64,000 nt of DNA from Clostridia bacterium (GCA_017399405.1 JAFQCT010000004.1:1-64000); one strand, 5' to 3'; positions 16,624 through 26,056 are shown, numbered from the stretch's first letter. Notes: a model not told the origin generated them from the letters alone. Program-made: numbers and translations.

Positions 16624-18962
16624 TAGTCTCTGTATTCCTCCATAATAAAGGCTTCAAAAATGTCGCCTTCCTTAACATCGTTAAACTTGTTAAGACCAAT
16701 ACCACATTCGTAACCTGAAGCCACTTCCTTAACATCATCCTTAAATCTCTTAAGTGATGAAATTGAGTCTTCAGCAATAACAATACCGTCACGAACAACA
16801 CGGATTTGTGCATTTCTTGTTACCTTACCGTTTTGAACATAAGAACCTGCAACCATACCAACTGATGAAAGTTTGAAAACATTACGAACTTCAATTCGAC
16901 CAAGTAATACTTCACGGAATTTAGGAGCAAGCATACCTTTCATAGCGTCTTCAATTTCTTCAATACAGTCATAAATGATACGATACATTCTCATATCAAC
17001 ACCGTCACGCTCTGCAATTTCAGCAGCCACAGGGTCAGGACGAACATTGAAACCAACGATAATAGCGTTTGATGCGTTTGCAAGCATAATATCTGATTCG
17101 CTTACTGCACCAACACCGCCGTGAATAACTTTAACTTGAACTTCCTCATTAGAAAGTTTTTCAAGATTCTGCTTAACTGCTTCAACTGAACCCTGAACAT
17201 CGGCTTTAACGATAATGTTAAGAGTCTTGATTTTACCTGCATTGATTGATGAGAACAAGTTGTCAAGAGTAACTTTCTGATACTGGTTAAACTGTTCTTC
17301 TTTCTTTTCTTGTTTTCTCTTTTCAACAAGCTCACGGGCAAGTCTTTCGTCAGAAACTGCGTTGAATACATCACCTGACTGTGGAACTTCGTCAAGACCC
17401 ATAATTTCAACAGGAACTGACGGACCTGCTTCTTTAATTGAACGGTGTTTGTCGTCAACCATAACACGAACACGACCAACTGCAGTACCTGCAACAACAA
17501 TGTCACCTGAATGGAGTGTACCGTTCTGAACAAGAAGAGTAGCAACAGGACCCTTACCCTTATCAAGACGAGCTTCAATAACAATACCTTTAGCAGCTCT
17601 GTTAGGGTTAGCTTTGAGTTCTCTCATTTCTGCTGTGAGAAGAACATTTTCAAGAAGAGTATCAATGTTCATATGTGTTTTTGCTGAAACAGGAACGCAG
17701 ATAACATCACCGCCCCATTCTTCAGGAACAAGACCGTGTTCTGTAAGTTGTTGCATAATCTTATCAACTGTTGTGCCAGGCTTATCCATTTTATTGATAG
17801 CAACAATAATGTCAACCTCGGCAGCTTTAGCGTGGTTAATAGCCTCAATAGTCTGTGGCATAATACCGTCATCAGCAGCAACAACAAGAATTGCAACATC
17901 AGTAGCTTTAGCACCACGAGCACGCATTGATGTGAATGCTGCGTGACCAGGTGTGTCAAGGAATGTAATATACTGACCGTTAAGGTTTACTCTGTAAGCA
18001 CCGATGTGCTGAGTAATACCGCCTGCTTCAGTTGCAGTAACATTTGTATTTTTAATAGCGTCAAGAAGTGAAGTTTTACCGTGGTCAACATGGCCCATAA
18101 CAACTACAACTGGGTCGCGGGTTACAAGGTTTTCTTCGTCATCTTCACTGTCGTCAATAATTCTTTCTTCAATTGTAACAACAACTTCACGGTTAACCTT
18201 TGCACCAAGTTCAGTTGCAACAATTTCAGCTGTGTCGTAGTCAATAACTTCGTTTACAGTAGCCATCATACCAAGTGAGAAAAGCTTTTTGATAACTTCA
18301 GCAGCAGTCATTTTAAGACGAGATGCAAGTTCACCAACTGTGATTTCGTCGCCAACTGTGATTACAGGTGGTTTCTTTGCACGCTCTGCTGCAATTCTCT
18401 TGAGTCTTTCTGCTTCAGTTTCTTTTTTGCCACTTCTCATACCTTGTTTACGGTACTGCTGGCTCTTTTGTTTAAGCTTCTGCTTTTTAACCATATTGTC
18501 GCTCTGGTGTGCGTTAGCAGGAGCAATGTTTTCATATCTTTCGTTGTATTTTTCAGCGTCGAAAGAGTTTGCTCTTGTATCAATGTGACGCATTTCGCCC
18601 TTTGTACGAGCCTGCATTGGTTTTGAAGGGTCTTTCTCTTTCTTTTTAGGCTGTTCCTGTTTCTGCTGTGGCGCAGGAGTATTCTGCTTTTTGTTGTCAG
18701 CAGGTTTGTTTTCTTTCTTTGTTTCCTTTTTAGGTTCAGCTTTTGGCTTTTCCTGTGGAACAGCAGCAAAATATTCGTCAAAACTCTTTACTGAGTTTTC
18801 TTTTGTAATCAAATCAAAAAGAAAATCAAGTTCTTTTTCTTCAAGGGCAGTTTGAGATTTCTTTTCGCCTTCAAAATGTTTTGAAAGATTTTCTATAATA
18901 TACTTGCTCTGAATATTAAAATCTTTAGCAAGTTCGTGGATTTTATATTTTTTAATCGCCAT
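16623..18962 (-). CDS. infB: Translation initiation factor IF-2
   Basis: 779 residues. The N-terminal IF2_N domain ([17 protein letters not shown]) is followed by a long Lys/Glu/Gln/Pro-rich linker (about 70-200) and a second IF2_N. The G domain has [12 protein letters not shown] (G1), DTPGHAAF (G3) and NKMDKP (G4), then domains II-IV. It is the GTPase that brings initiator tRNA to the 30S subunit. ATG 18962 lies eight bases after GGGAGG; another ATG at 18968 is only two bases away from it, so the inner one is chosen. It overlaps ylxQ by 11 bases. Confidence 0.97.
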   Translation of the reverse strand: MAIKKYKIHELAKDFNIQSKYIIENLSKHFEGEKKSQTALEEKELDFLFDLITKENSVKSFDEYFAAVPQEKPKAEPKKETKKENKPADNKKQNTPAPQQKQEQPKKKEKDPSKPMQARTKGEMRHIDTRANSFDAEKYNERYENIAPANAHQSDNMVKKQKLKQKSQQYRKQGMRSGKKETEAERLKRIAAERAKKPPVITVGDEITVGELASRLKMTAAEVIKKLFSLGMMATVNEVIDYDTAEIVATELGAKVNREVVVTIEERIIDDSEDDEENLVTRDPVVVVMGHVDHGKTSLLDAIKNTNVTATEAGGITQHIGAYRVNLNGQYITFLDTPGHAAFTSMRARGAKATDVAILVVAADDGIMPQTIEAINHAKAAEVDIIVAINKMDKPGTTVDKIMQQLTEHGLVPEEWGGDVICVPVSAKTHMNIDTLLENVLLTAEMRELKANPNRAAKGIVIEARLDKGKGPVATLLVQNGTLHSGDIVVAGTAVGRVRVMVDDKHRSIKEAGPSVPVEIMGLDEVPQSGDVFNAVSDERLARELVEKRKQEKKEEQFNQYQKVTLDNLFSSINAGKIKTLNIIVKADVQGSVEAVKQNLEKLSNEEVQVKVIHGGVGAVSESDIMLANASNAIIVGFNVRPDPVAAEIAERDGVDMRMYRIIYDCIEEIEDAMKGMLAPKFREVLLGRIEVRNVFKLSSVGMVAGSYVQNGKVTRNAQIRVVRDGIVIAEDSISSLKRFKDDVKEVASGYECGIGLNKFNDVKEGDIFEAFIMEEYRD

Positions 18963-19281
18963 ATTCATAACCTCCCGTTATAATACTGTATAACTTGTTT
19001 GCAAAGCCTTCTTCGTCAATTGAAATAACTCCTGCTTTTTTACCGATTGCAAATCCTACTTCACTCATTGTGAATGGTGCTTCAACATATTTTATGTTGC
19101 GGTTATTAAAATTACACTCGTCAAGGATTTCTTTTTTAAGCCTTGGTGACGCGTCACAGCAGGTGATGGCAAGTTTTGATTTACCTTGTTTAATTGAGGT
19201 AATTACCGCGTCATGACCTATTGCCATTTTACACGCCTTTCTGCAAAGACCTAAAAGACCGTTAAGATTATTTGTTATCAT
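18952..19281 (-). CDS. ylxQ: L7Ae-family RNA-binding protein YlxQ
   Basis: 109 residues, an L7Ae/L30e/S12e/Gadd45 fold: [14 protein letters not shown], then [11 protein letters not shown] and the C-terminal GKKAGVISI. Relatives bind kink-turn RNAs. The gene overlaps ylxR upstream (14 bases) and infB downstream (11 bases), the conserved Firmicutes order. Its precise target is not known. Confidence 0.92.
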   Translation of the reverse strand: MITNNLNGLLGLCRKACKMAIGHDAVITSIKQGKSKLAITCCDASPRLKKEILDECNFNNRNIKYVEAPFTMSEVGFAIGKKAGVISIDEEGFANKLYSIITGGYEYGD

Positions 19282-19543
19282 CTTTACTGATTTCTTCCTC
19301 CATCTGTTTGTAAACCTCGTCAGGAATTGTCATTTCAAAAGTTCTTTCAATTCGTTTTGATTTTCGGGCTTTTTTAAGACATTCAGCGTTGTTGCAGATG
19401 TAAGCACCTCTGCCGGATGCCTTGCCTGTAAGGTCAAGAAGTATTTCACCGTCGGGAGTTTTAACAACTCGCACAAGTTCTTTTTTTGGTTTTTGTTCAC
19501 CGCAACCTGTGCATTTTCGCAAAGGTATTTTTTTCTGTTTCAC
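19268..19543 (-). CDS. ylxR: YlxR/RnpM family RNA-binding protein
   Basis: 91 residues. The family signature is RKCTGCGEQKPKKELVRVV with GRGAYIC downstream. Proteins of this DUF448 family bind RNA, and the Bacillus member has been reported to bind RNase P RNA. It lies between nusA and ylxQ, overlapping ylxQ by 14 bases. Confidence 0.95.
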   Translation of the reverse strand: MKQKKIPLRKCTGCGEQKPKKELVRVVKTPDGEILLDLTGKASGRGAYICNNAECLKKARKSKRIERTFEMTIPDEVYKQMEEEISKDDNK

Positions 19544-19580
19544 GCTTTATGTCTCCTTTCAATAACTTCAAATAGAAAGA

Positions 19581-20630
19581 TTAGCCTTCATAGAAACCGC
19601 TTTCAGGCTTAATGTCGATTTTCCAACCTGTAAGCTTTGCTGCAAGTTTTGCGTTCAAGCCTTTGTTACCGATTGCAAGAGAAAGTTGGTGGTCAGGAAC
19701 AGTAGCCTGACATTTTTTCTCATCAGCATTAACAATTTCAACGCTAAGTACATTTGCAGGAGCAAGAGCAGCTGCAACAAACTCTGCAGGGTCTTCGCTG
19801 TATTTAACAATATCGATTTTCTCGCCGCCAAGAACTTCAACAATGTTGTTTACACGAGCACCACGCTGACCGATACAAGCACCGATTGGGTCAATATTTT
19901 CGTCAGAACTGCTTACAGCCATTTTTGTTCTGATACCTGCTTCACGAGAAATTGAGTGGATTGTAACAACACCATCATAAATTTCAGGAACTTCTTGCTC
20001 AAAAAGACGCTTAACAAGACCTTTGTGAGTTCTTGAAATCATAACTCTTGGTCCGCGTTCGGTATCTTTAACTTCGCTGATGTAAACTTTAATAAGTTCA
20101 CCCTCTGTAAATGTTTCGTCAGGCACTTGTTCACCCTTTGGAAGAACTGCTGTACCTTTACCGATTTCAAGTGTAACATTACCGTTGATTGGGTCAATTC
20201 TGCTTACTTTTGCAGTAACAAGGTCTTGAGTTTTTGACTGGAAGTCACGAATAACCTGACCGCGTTCTGCATCTTTAATACCCTGACGGATAACATGCTT
20301 TGCAGTCTGTGCTGCAATACGACCAAACTTCATTGTGTCAAGTTCAATTTCAAGAGTTTCGCCTGCTTTAGCATCTTCGCGATACTCTTTTGCGTCTTCA
20401 ACAAGAATGTCCATATTTTCATCTTCAATTTCTTCAACAATGTTAAGGTGAACATAAACTCTCATTGTCTGTGCTTCAGGGTCAATGTCACAAGCAACTA
20501 CATCTTTGTTGTTGTAATCTTTTCTAACTGCCTTTACAATTGCTTCGCCGATTTTGTCATAAAGGTAATCTGCCTGAATACCCTTTTCTTTTTCCATTAA
20601 AGCAACTGCTTCAAAAAATTCTTTATTCAT
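19581..20630 (-). CDS. nusA: Transcription termination/antitermination factor NusA
   Basis: 349 residues, the short Firmicutes form without the C-terminal acidic repeats of proteobacteria. An N-terminal RNA-polymerase-binding domain (1-130), an S1 domain (about 135-200, [19 protein letters not shown]), and two KH domains with [15 protein letters not shown] and [14 protein letters not shown] follow. It modulates pausing, termination and antitermination. It is the second gene of the rimP operon. Confidence 0.97.
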   Translation of the reverse strand: MNKEFFEAVALMEKEKGIQADYLYDKIGEAIVKAVRKDYNNKDVVACDIDPEAQTMRVYVHLNIVEEIEDENMDILVEDAKEYREDAKAGETLEIELDTMKFGRIAAQTAKHVIRQGIKDAERGQVIRDFQSKTQDLVTAKVSRIDPINGNVTLEIGKGTAVLPKGEQVPDETFTEGELIKVYISEVKDTERGPRVMISRTHKGLVKRLFEQEVPEIYDGVVTIHSISREAGIRTKMAVSSSDENIDPIGACIGQRGARVNNIVEVLGGEKIDIVKYSEDPAEFVAAALAPANVLSVEIVNADEKKCQATVPDHQLSLAIGNKGLNAKLAAKLTGWKIDIKPESGFYEG

Positions 20631-20651
20631 TTTCCAAAAACCTCCAATATC

Positions 20652-21131
20652 TTAGTCAATGTCGCCGATTCCGCCGAAATCGTCTGCTTTAATCCAAGAT
20701 GCTTCTTTTTTTAATATATTCATTTCGGTTTCTTCATCAATAGCAATTGTAACGCTTTCATTGTCGTAGTCAATAAGAATACCTTTGTATTCTCTCTTGC
20801 CCTCAAAAGCCTTGATAAGTCTAACCTGAATTTTTTCACCTAAATAGCATTCAAAGTGAAAATCCCTGCAAAGTTCACGCTCAATACCGGGGGATTGTAC
20901 CTGTAAATTGTACGCTTGTTCAATTGGGTCTGCTTCATCTAACGGACCGTCAATTGCGTGGTGCATTGTGACACAATCGTCAATACTTACACCGTCTTCT
21001 TTGTCAATAGTAATGCGAAGATACCAACGAGCACCCTCTTTAACGAATTTAACATCCCAAAGAATAAGACCTAATTCGTCTGCAATAGGCTTGGCAATAT
21101 CCCAAACCACTGAGGCAGTGTTTTTTTTCAT
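20652..21131 (-). CDS. rimP: Ribosome maturation factor RimP
   Basis: 159 residues. N-terminal alpha/beta domain with LGLILWDVKFVKEGARWYLRI and ITIDKEDGVSIDDC, then LQVQSPGIERELC and a C-terminal Sm-like barrel. It assists early 30S assembly. It is the first gene of the minus-strand translation operon and follows a leader with a strong hairpin. AGGAGG lies upstream of the ATG. Confidence 0.96.
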   Translation of the reverse strand: MKKNTASVVWDIAKPIADELGLILWDVKFVKEGARWYLRITIDKEDGVSIDDCVTMHHAIDGPLDEADPIEQAYNLQVQSPGIERELCRDFHFECYLGEKIQVRLIKAFEGKREYKGILIDYDNESVTIAIDEETEMNILKKEASWIKADDFGGIGDID

Positions 21132-21191
21132 AAAAACCTCCTGTTAATATTAAATTGTCATTGTTTTGAAAAAATACCCTAATAAACTCAA

Positions 21192-21213
21192 GAGAGCGGG
21201 TCGCCCCACTCTC
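21192..21213 (-). promoter_or_regulatory. Hairpin in the rimP operon leader
   Basis: Transcribed as GAGAGTGGG-gcga-CCCGCTCTC (one G-U pair). There is no T-run after it, so it is not a terminator. A similar hairpin before rimP occurs in other Firmicutes as far as I recall, suggesting a leader structure for feedback or stability. Confidence 0.6.
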
Positions 21214-21242
21214 TGTCAATACGGATATTCTTGCCATAACGA

Positions 21243-21271
21243 ATAATACCATATTTTTTTTCAAAAATCAA
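21243..21271 (-). promoter_or_regulatory. Promoter of the rimP-nusA-infB operon
   Basis: On the minus strand, TTGATT (21266-21271), a 17-nt spacer and TATTAT (21243-21248). Confidence 0.7.
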
Positions 21272-21337
21272 TAGTTTTTGCCAAAATTATATACAATAAT
21301 ATATAGTAATTGCGAATTGCGAATTCTACATTACGAA

Positions 21338-21523
21338 TTATAGGTCATCTGCATCTTGTACGGGAACTTGGAATCCGTCAGGGTTGCCTGTGTAACTTCC
21401 GTTTGTGTCAAATTGACCATCAGGGTCGTACGGAGACCAAATTTCTGAGATTTCTTCACTTAATTTATCAATTTTTTGTTTTGTTTCATAAACTTTGTCT
21501 TTTTTATTTTTCTTGAAAAACAT
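21338..21523 (-). CDS. Small hydrophilic protein ending in a PVQDADDL motif
   Basis: 61 residues. A basic start (MFFKKNKKDK), an amphipathic helix (KQKIDKLSEEI) and an Asp/Gly/Pro-rich C terminus with GSYTGNPDG and a final PVQDADDL. I recall this GSYTG...PVQDADDL tail from other clostridial small proteins of unknown function, but cannot search here. AGGAGG lies eight bases upstream of the ATG, which supports a real gene and this start over a GTG at 21532. Confidence 0.7.
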   Translation of the reverse strand: MFFKKNKKDKVYETKQKIDKLSEEISEIWSPYDPDGQFDTNGSYTGNPDGFQVPVQDADDL

Positions 21524-21601
21524 TTTTTGCACCTCCTGTAGTTATTTTTCCCCGATACGCTCATAAAATAAAAAAGAAAAGAAAAATATTAAAGAAAAAT
21601 G

Positions 21602-21630
21602 TTGACTTTTCATTTCGATTTGGTTATAAT
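21602..21630 (+). promoter_or_regulatory. Promoter of the acidic surface protein gene
   Basis: TTGACT (21602-21607), a 17-nt spacer and TATAAT (21625-21630). Confidence 0.75.
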
Positions 21631-21685
21631 GAACGAGAATAGAGGTGTAATACCCGATTTTTCACGCGAAAGGATAATGATTATT

Positions 21686-22378
21686 ATGAAAAAGACTCTT
21701 TCAATAGTTCTTGCATTGGCTATGGTTTTTGTTATGGGCTTCTCAGCTTTTGCTGAAGGTGAAGACCTTACTCCAGTTAAACCAACTGACCCTGCAGAAC
21801 TTGGTGTTTATTATGCAGACCTTCTTAATGCTGAAGATTCAGACCCAGCAGCAGTTGCTCAAATGGTTCTTGACGATTTGATTATTGCTGAAGGTGACGA
21901 AGGCATTTATACAGTAGAAGACCTTCCTGTAGTTTTGGAAGCTTTTGTTGAAAATTCAAATGATGCAGACAAACTTTTAGCAGCTGCTGAGCAGATTACA
22001 GCAGGTCTTGAAAGTATGGGCATTGTTCTTCCTGAGTTTGATGATATTCTTCCTCCTCCATCTGGTGAAGATGAAGAAAGCACTCTTCCTGAAGACGAAG
22101 AACCAACAGATGACACAGGTTTCCTTAACACAATCCTTGGCATCCTTGGTTCAATCGGCGATATGATTTTCGGTGGTGGCGATGACACTCCAACAGATGA
22201 CCCAGCAGGCGACAATGGTGACGACACTTGGGGTGACGGTGACGCTGATACTAACGGCGATGACGACGATTTAGTTTCTGATACAGGTGACACAACAGTT
22301 ATTTCTGTTGCAGCAGTAGCACTTGTAGCAGGTGCAGCTCTTGTTCTTACAAGAAAAAAGAGTGAAGACGCTGAATAA
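21686..22378 (+). CDS. Acidic surface protein with sortase-like C terminus
   Basis: 230 residues. Signal peptide 1-23 ending FSAFAE; a helical acidic domain (about 25-125); a low-complexity Asp/Glu/Pro/Gly stretch interrupted by a hydrophobic segment (TGFLNTILGILGSIGDMIFGG); then SDTGD, a hydrophobic helix and RKK. SDTGD plus helix plus basic tail resembles a relaxed sortase sorting signal, although a strict LPXTG is absent. The inner ATG at 21686 follows AAAGGATAA and gives a clean signal peptide. Function unknown. Confidence 0.75.
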   Translation: MKKTLSIVLALAMVFVMGFSAFAEGEDLTPVKPTDPAELGVYYADLLNAEDSDPAAVAQMVLDDLIIAEGDEGIYTVEDLPVVLEAFVENSNDADKLLAAAEQITAGLESMGIVLPEFDDILPPPSGEDEESTLPEDEEPTDDTGFLNTILGILGSIGDMIFGGGDDTPTDDPAGDNGDDTWGDGDADTNGDDDDLVSDTGDTTVISVAAVALVAGAALVLTRKKSEDAE

Positions 22379-22410
22379 GTCTTTTACATAATTTCATAGT
22401 TGATATTGCA

Positions 22411-22442
22411 GACGGAAATCTTAACGGTTTCCGTCTTTTTTA
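22411..22442 (+). terminator. Rho-independent terminator
   Basis: GACGGAAA pairs with TTTCCGTC, followed by a T-run, after the acidic surface protein gene. Confidence 0.85.
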
Positions 22443-22449
22443 TTTTGTT

Positions 22450-22610
22450 TAACCACTGATTTCAATCTTAGTCATAAGCATTGATGGATAATTTTTTGCC
22501 ATTTCGCCCTAAAATCTTCGGTAATACACAAAGTATTGCCTGCGGTTTTGAGACAAAATATCTAAAAATTTCTCTCACCAATTCTTATAACACGATTTTA
22601 TCAGTGGTTA
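22450..22610. mobile_element. MITE-like element with 11-bp terminal inverted repeats
   Basis: TAACCACTGAT (22450-22460) and ATCAGTGGTTA (22600-22610) are perfect inverted repeats bounding 161 bp without a plausible gene. The interior is A/T-rich with a TCGCCCTAAAATCTTCGG block. No flanking target duplication could be defined. No second copy was noticed in the window. Confidence 0.55.
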
Positions 22611-22641
22611 TTTTTCTTTTCGGAGAGTTGCGAAGATTTTC

Positions 22642-22697
22642 TTGACAAACCCATAATATGTTGCTACAATAATAAATGCAAGGCGAACAAATGTTCG
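22642..22697 (+). promoter_or_regulatory. Sigma-A promoter with LexA-type SOS box
   Basis: TTGACA (22642-22647), a 17-nt spacer and TACAAT (22665-22670) form a near-consensus promoter. CGAACAAATGTTCG (22684-22697), a LexA/DinR-type operator, covers the start of transcription. It drives the phage-derived lysis/adhesin cassette. Confidence 0.85.
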
Positions 22698-22703
22698 ATA
22701 GAT

Positions 22704-22740
22704 AAAACCGCGTTGATTTTTTAACGGGGTTTTTATTTTT
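22704..22740 (+). terminator. Leader terminator between SOS promoter and cassette
   Basis: AAAACCGCGTT (22704-22714) pairs with AACGGGGTTTT (22723-22733) with one mismatch, followed by TATTTTT. It lies between the LexA-box promoter and the first gene, so part of the transcripts should stop here unless antitermination occurs. Confidence 0.6.
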
Positions 22741-22771
22741 CTGAAAATAGTTCTTGAAAGGGGAGTTTTAT

Positions 22772-23188
22772 TTGTTACAAGACATCAAAATAAGAGAAAT
22801 GTCAAAAGAAGAATATTTTTTTCTTACTGAAAACTTAGAATTTGTTGATAAAAACTCAATCTGCAACGGTGTTCGTTATCTTGTTTACAACAAGAAAAAA
22901 CGATTGCTTGATGTGGTGCAAAAAGTAATGCAGAATGAGTTAACAGAAGACGAGCGTAATCTGGCAATCGATTATTGGAGTGGTGAATATTCATTAGGGG
23001 AGATTTCAAAGAGAAATAATATTACACGCTCTGCAATATACAGACATATTGATAGTATCAAAGAAAAAATTGAAACTTCACTAAAATATGTTCTTATTTA
23101 TGATGCCAACGCTTTGCCACAATCAACAAATGAGTTAATGAACTTTATCAAGGAGACACAAATTGAGCAAAGAAACAATGTCAGTTGA
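22772..23188 (+). CDS. HTH regulator of the SOS-linked phage-like cassette
   Basis: 138 residues. The middle (about 55-110) contains a sigma-region-4-like helix-turn-helix, LTEDERNLAIDYWSGEYSLGEISKRNNITRSAIYRHIDSI in character, where a conserved acidic first helix precedes the recognition helix. It lacks sigma region 2, so it is not a complete sigma factor; phage late regulators and RNA-polymerase sigma-70-like proteins have this form. The TTG at 22772 follows AAAGGGGAG at good spacing. It is the first gene after the LexA-box promoter and leader terminator, so it may activate or antiterminate the cassette; that is inference. Confidence 0.75.
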   Translation: MLQDIKIREMSKEEYFFLTENLEFVDKNSICNGVRYLVYNKKKRLLDVVQKVMQNELTEDERNLAIDYWSGEYSLGEISKRNNITRSAIYRHIDSIKEKIETSLKYVLIYDANALPQSTNELMNFIKETQIEQRNNVS

Positions 23189-23399
23189 AGATTTAGGAAA
23201 AGAATATGAAAAGCACGCTGAAATACAGCAACATTTCATTGATAAATGCAAGGCAGAAATCAAAAAAGCAAAACAATCGGGGGATACGGATACGGTTACA
23301 AAACTTCAATCAGATTTACGAAAATTTTACGAAATCAAAAAAGAACTTGAAGAAACCGCAATCCACTTAAAAAACTATTATAAAAAAGGAGATTTTTAA
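23163..23399 (+). CDS. Small coiled protein of the cassette
   Basis: 78 residues, charged and probably helical. The TTG at 23163 follows AAGGAG with seven bases between and overlaps the regulator gene by 26 bases. It is a weak paralogue of the 79-residue protein at 293-532 (shared LG..Y, charged helical middle, L..YY end), which also sits behind a LexA box. Its stop overlaps the start of the next gene. Function unknown; a chaperone-like or structural partner of the baseplate/adhesin is one possibility. Confidence 0.8.
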   Translation: MSKETMSVEDLGKEYEKHAEIQQHFIDKCKAEIKKAKQSGDTDTVTKLQSDLRKFYEIKKELEETAIHLKNYYKKGDF

Positions 23400-25159
23400 T
23401 GGAAACAAAAATTATTTCTATTGACATATCACCCGAAATAACCGAAACGCAAACTGAAAATGCAGGCGTAATGTGGGAACATAACGCAACAACACTTGTG
23501 TTTAATATTCATAAGGCATATATGGGCGATTACAGATATTATCTTGAATACCGTTCACTTCTCGGTACAAAAGTCAGAACAGAATATCTTGAACCTGACC
23601 TTGAAACTAATACGGTTACATATAACATTCCTGTAACAATGAGTTCTCTCAAAGGGGTTGAGTGCTATTTCAATATTGTGTCAATTGACGGTGACGGTAA
23701 TACAGTTCAGGTAATCAAACCTCATAAGTTCTGTTTGCAGTTTGATTATTCCCCTGACACCGATAACTCACTTGCAAAAGTCAACGATTTTTCAATCAAC
23801 GCATTACTTGAAGCAATCCGTCTTGGCACTTTTAAGGGGGATAAAGGTGATAAAGGCGACATAGGTGCAAAAGGTGACAAGGGCGATAAAGGTGACACAG
23901 GCGAAGTTTCAATGGATTACGCAACAGACAACTTTGCGAATGCAATAAAGAAAACTGTAACGGGTAATCCTATAAACCTTGATGACGCGTCAACAATCCC
24001 ACACACTCTTAATATAAAAACTATTGCAGATACAAAAGTGCATATAAGAGGTAAAAACCTTATTCCTTTTACAGATAAAAAGTATAACGGTAAATATCAG
24101 GCAGGGCAAACTTATGAATTGAACGGTGTCAACTTTACATTCAATGATGATGGGTCTGTATATGCCAAAGGCACCGCAACAAATGCGGTAGTTTTACCAT
24201 TAGTATATTGTTCAACATATACCAAAGGTATTCATACTGTAACATTGAGCGGTAGTCCACAGGGTGCGTCTGCTACAACATACTGTTTAAGACTTAAAAA
24301 CGGTACAGAAGCAACAGCAAACTATGAAGACTACGGTAACGGTAAAACCGTCAACAATGTGGATTTGTCAGGTTGTTCAGTCTATATCATTGTTATTGGC
24401 GGGCAAACGGTAGATGCTACATTTTACCCTATGCTTGAATTCGGCAATACTGCAAGTGATTTTGTTTCACCTTGCGAAAGTGTTTTAGCAACAGCAGACG
24501 AAAACGGAGTTGTAAGCGGTGTTAAATCCGTTGCAACAGAAATGAGCATTTTCACAAACACAACCCATATTATTGAATGTACTTATAACTGTGACACTTC
24601 AAAAGTAATTGAAAAAGCAAAAGAAGATGCAACAAAAGAGTTGAACAAAGTGAAAGAAGATATTGCAAATCTTGGGTATCGTTTAATAAACACCATAACA
24701 ATTGACAATGATGCTCAACTTGTTGCCTTTTCAACTGATATTGACAACAACACCCTTGAAAGCCAGAAATTAAGCAGATTCTTTATTTTGTTTACTGGCA
24801 GTTTTGTGAATACTACTCAGTCTCAACCATTATGCGTATTGCTTAATAGTGGTGGGGTATATCAAATGTATAAAACTTTCAACATTACAGCAAATAACTA
24901 CTGCGGATTATGGCTTGAATGTGAAAAGATTATCTCGCTTGCTGACAGAAGTGTGTATAAAAGCACATATCCGTCAACGCTTTTGGGCAATTTTAATGCG
25001 GATACGGGTATGGCACAAGGTCTTAACGCTAACAATTCACCTTTGTATTCAGATTTAAGCGTAGTAAATACAGATAAAATTCAAAAAATAACATTTGGTT
25101 GTTTTAACAGTAATAATCTTATGAAATCGGGCAGTAAAATCTATTTGTTCGGAGTATAA
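23399..25159 (+). CDS. Phage baseplate-type/collagen-like adhesin
   Basis: 586 residues. The N terminus (about 1-130) resembles phage baseplate upper proteins (BppU-like). Residues about 142-165 are a collagen-like Gly-x-y run built on GDKGDKGDIGAKGDKGD units, a trimerisation stalk common in tail fibres. A carbohydrate-binding-like beta region and a short coiled coil (VIEKAKEDATKELNKVKED) follow, then a C-terminal receptor-like domain. In phages such proteins adsorb to host glycans. Here there are no head, tail tube or tape-measure genes, so the protein may act as a host adhesin or a released particle component. Start overlaps the previous stop. Confidence 0.75.
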   Translation: METKIISIDISPEITETQTENAGVMWEHNATTLVFNIHKAYMGDYRYYLEYRSLLGTKVRTEYLEPDLETNTVTYNIPVTMSSLKGVECYFNIVSIDGDGNTVQVIKPHKFCLQFDYSPDTDNSLAKVNDFSINALLEAIRLGTFKGDKGDKGDIGAKGDKGDKGDTGEVSMDYATDNFANAIKKTVTGNPINLDDASTIPHTLNIKTIADTKVHIRGKNLIPFTDKKYNGKYQAGQTYELNGVNFTFNDDGSVYAKGTATNAVVLPLVYCSTYTKGIHTVTLSGSPQGASATTYCLRLKNGTEATANYEDYGNGKTVNNVDLSGCSVYIIVIGGQTVDATFYPMLEFGNTASDFVSPCESVLATADENGVVSGVKSVATEMSIFTNTTHIIECTYNCDTSKVIEKAKEDATKELNKVKEDIANLGYRLINTITIDNDAQLVAFSTDIDNNTLESQKLSRFFILFTGSFVNTTQSQPLCVLLNSGGVYQMYKTFNITANNYCGLWLECEKIISLADRSVYKSTYPSTLLGNFNADTGMAQGLNANNSPLYSDLSVVNTDKIQKITFGCFNSNNLMKSGSKIYLFGV

Positions 25160-25174
25160 AAAGGAGTTGACAAA

Positions 25175-26056
25175 ATGGCAGTTTATAAAGGTATAGATGT
25201 TTCAAAATGGCAAGGCGAAATCAATTGGAGTCTTGTAAGAAATGCAGGGATTCAGTTTGCTATGATTCGTGCAAGTTTCGGTTGGGGTAAGGGCCAAAAA
25301 GATAGGTTTTTCAATACAAATTACACGGGTGCTAAAAAGGTTGGTATTCCTGTGGGTGCTTATCATTACTCTTATGCTACAACCGTTGAAGATGCAGTTA
25401 AAGAGGCTGAACTTTGCTATTCAATTATTAAGGGGAAAAAGTTTGAATACCCTATCGCTTATGATATGGAAGAAAATCGCGTTGCCGCATTAGGTAAAGA
25501 AAAAGTATCAGCAATTGCAAAGGCTTTTTGCGAAAAAATGGAAAGTTACGGGTATTATGTTTGCATTTACGCTAACAAACATTGGCTTGACAACTATTTT
25601 ACAGATGAGATTTTCAAAAAGTACGATATTTGGCTTGCTCAATGGAGCGAAAAGCCAACTTTTGAGCGTACTTACGGTATGTGGCAGAAAACCTCAAAAG
25701 GTAAGGTGAACGGAATTGAAGGTAATGTGGATTTAGATGAATCTTACAAAAACTACCCTGCAATTATGAAATATAACGGGCTTAACGGATTTGGTGCACC
25801 AATCGAGGCAAAACCACCAAAACGCGGATTTACAGCAGGGCAAAAAGTAGTGCTTAAAAATGCAAAACTTTATTCATCTGCATGGAGTGATGTTGTAAAA
25901 AATCATTTAAGCGGTACTTATTATATTTACGATGGTATCTATTTTGAGGGCAGATACAGGGTTACAAACTCACTTTCAAATGTAGAGCGTAAGCCAATCG
26001 GCAAATATGTAACGGGTTTTGTTCACCGTGACGATATGAGGGATAAAAATGCTTGA
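25175..26056 (+). CDS. GH25 family lysozyme (endolysin)
   Basis: 293 residues. The GH25 muramidase domain (about 1-195) begins YKGIDVSKWQGEINW and carries the catalytic Asp-x-Glu in YDMEEN, then WLAQWSEK and VDLDESY. A C-terminal SH3-like wall-binding domain follows (about 210-290, GFTAGQKVVLKNAKLYSS). It cuts N-acetylmuramic acid to N-acetylglucosamine bonds in peptidoglycan. There is no signal peptide, so release would depend on the holin gene two genes downstream. GGAG precedes the ATG. Confidence 0.92.
   Translation: MAVYKGIDVSKWQGEINWSLVRNAGIQFAMIRASFGWGKGQKDRFFNTNYTGAKKVGIPVGAYHYSYATTVEDAVKEAELCYSIIKGKKFEYPIAYDMEENRVAALGKEKVSAIAKAFCEKMESYGYYVCIYANKHWLDNYFTDEIFKKYDIWLAQWSEKPTFERTYGMWQKTSKGKVNGIEGNVDLDESYKNYPAIMKYNGLNGFGAPIEAKPPKRGFTAGQKVVLKNAKLYSSAWSDVVKNHLSGTYYIYDGIYFEGRYRVTNSLSNVERKPIGKYVTGFVHRDDMRDKNA

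Noticed and set aside
21686-22378. Classic LPXTG sortase substrate
   Set aside because: The sorting motif reads SDTGD without LP; described only as sortase-like.
22772-23188. Full ECF or UviA-type sigma factor
   Set aside because: Only a region-4-like helix-turn-helix is present; region 2 is missing in 138 residues, so sigma function is not supported.
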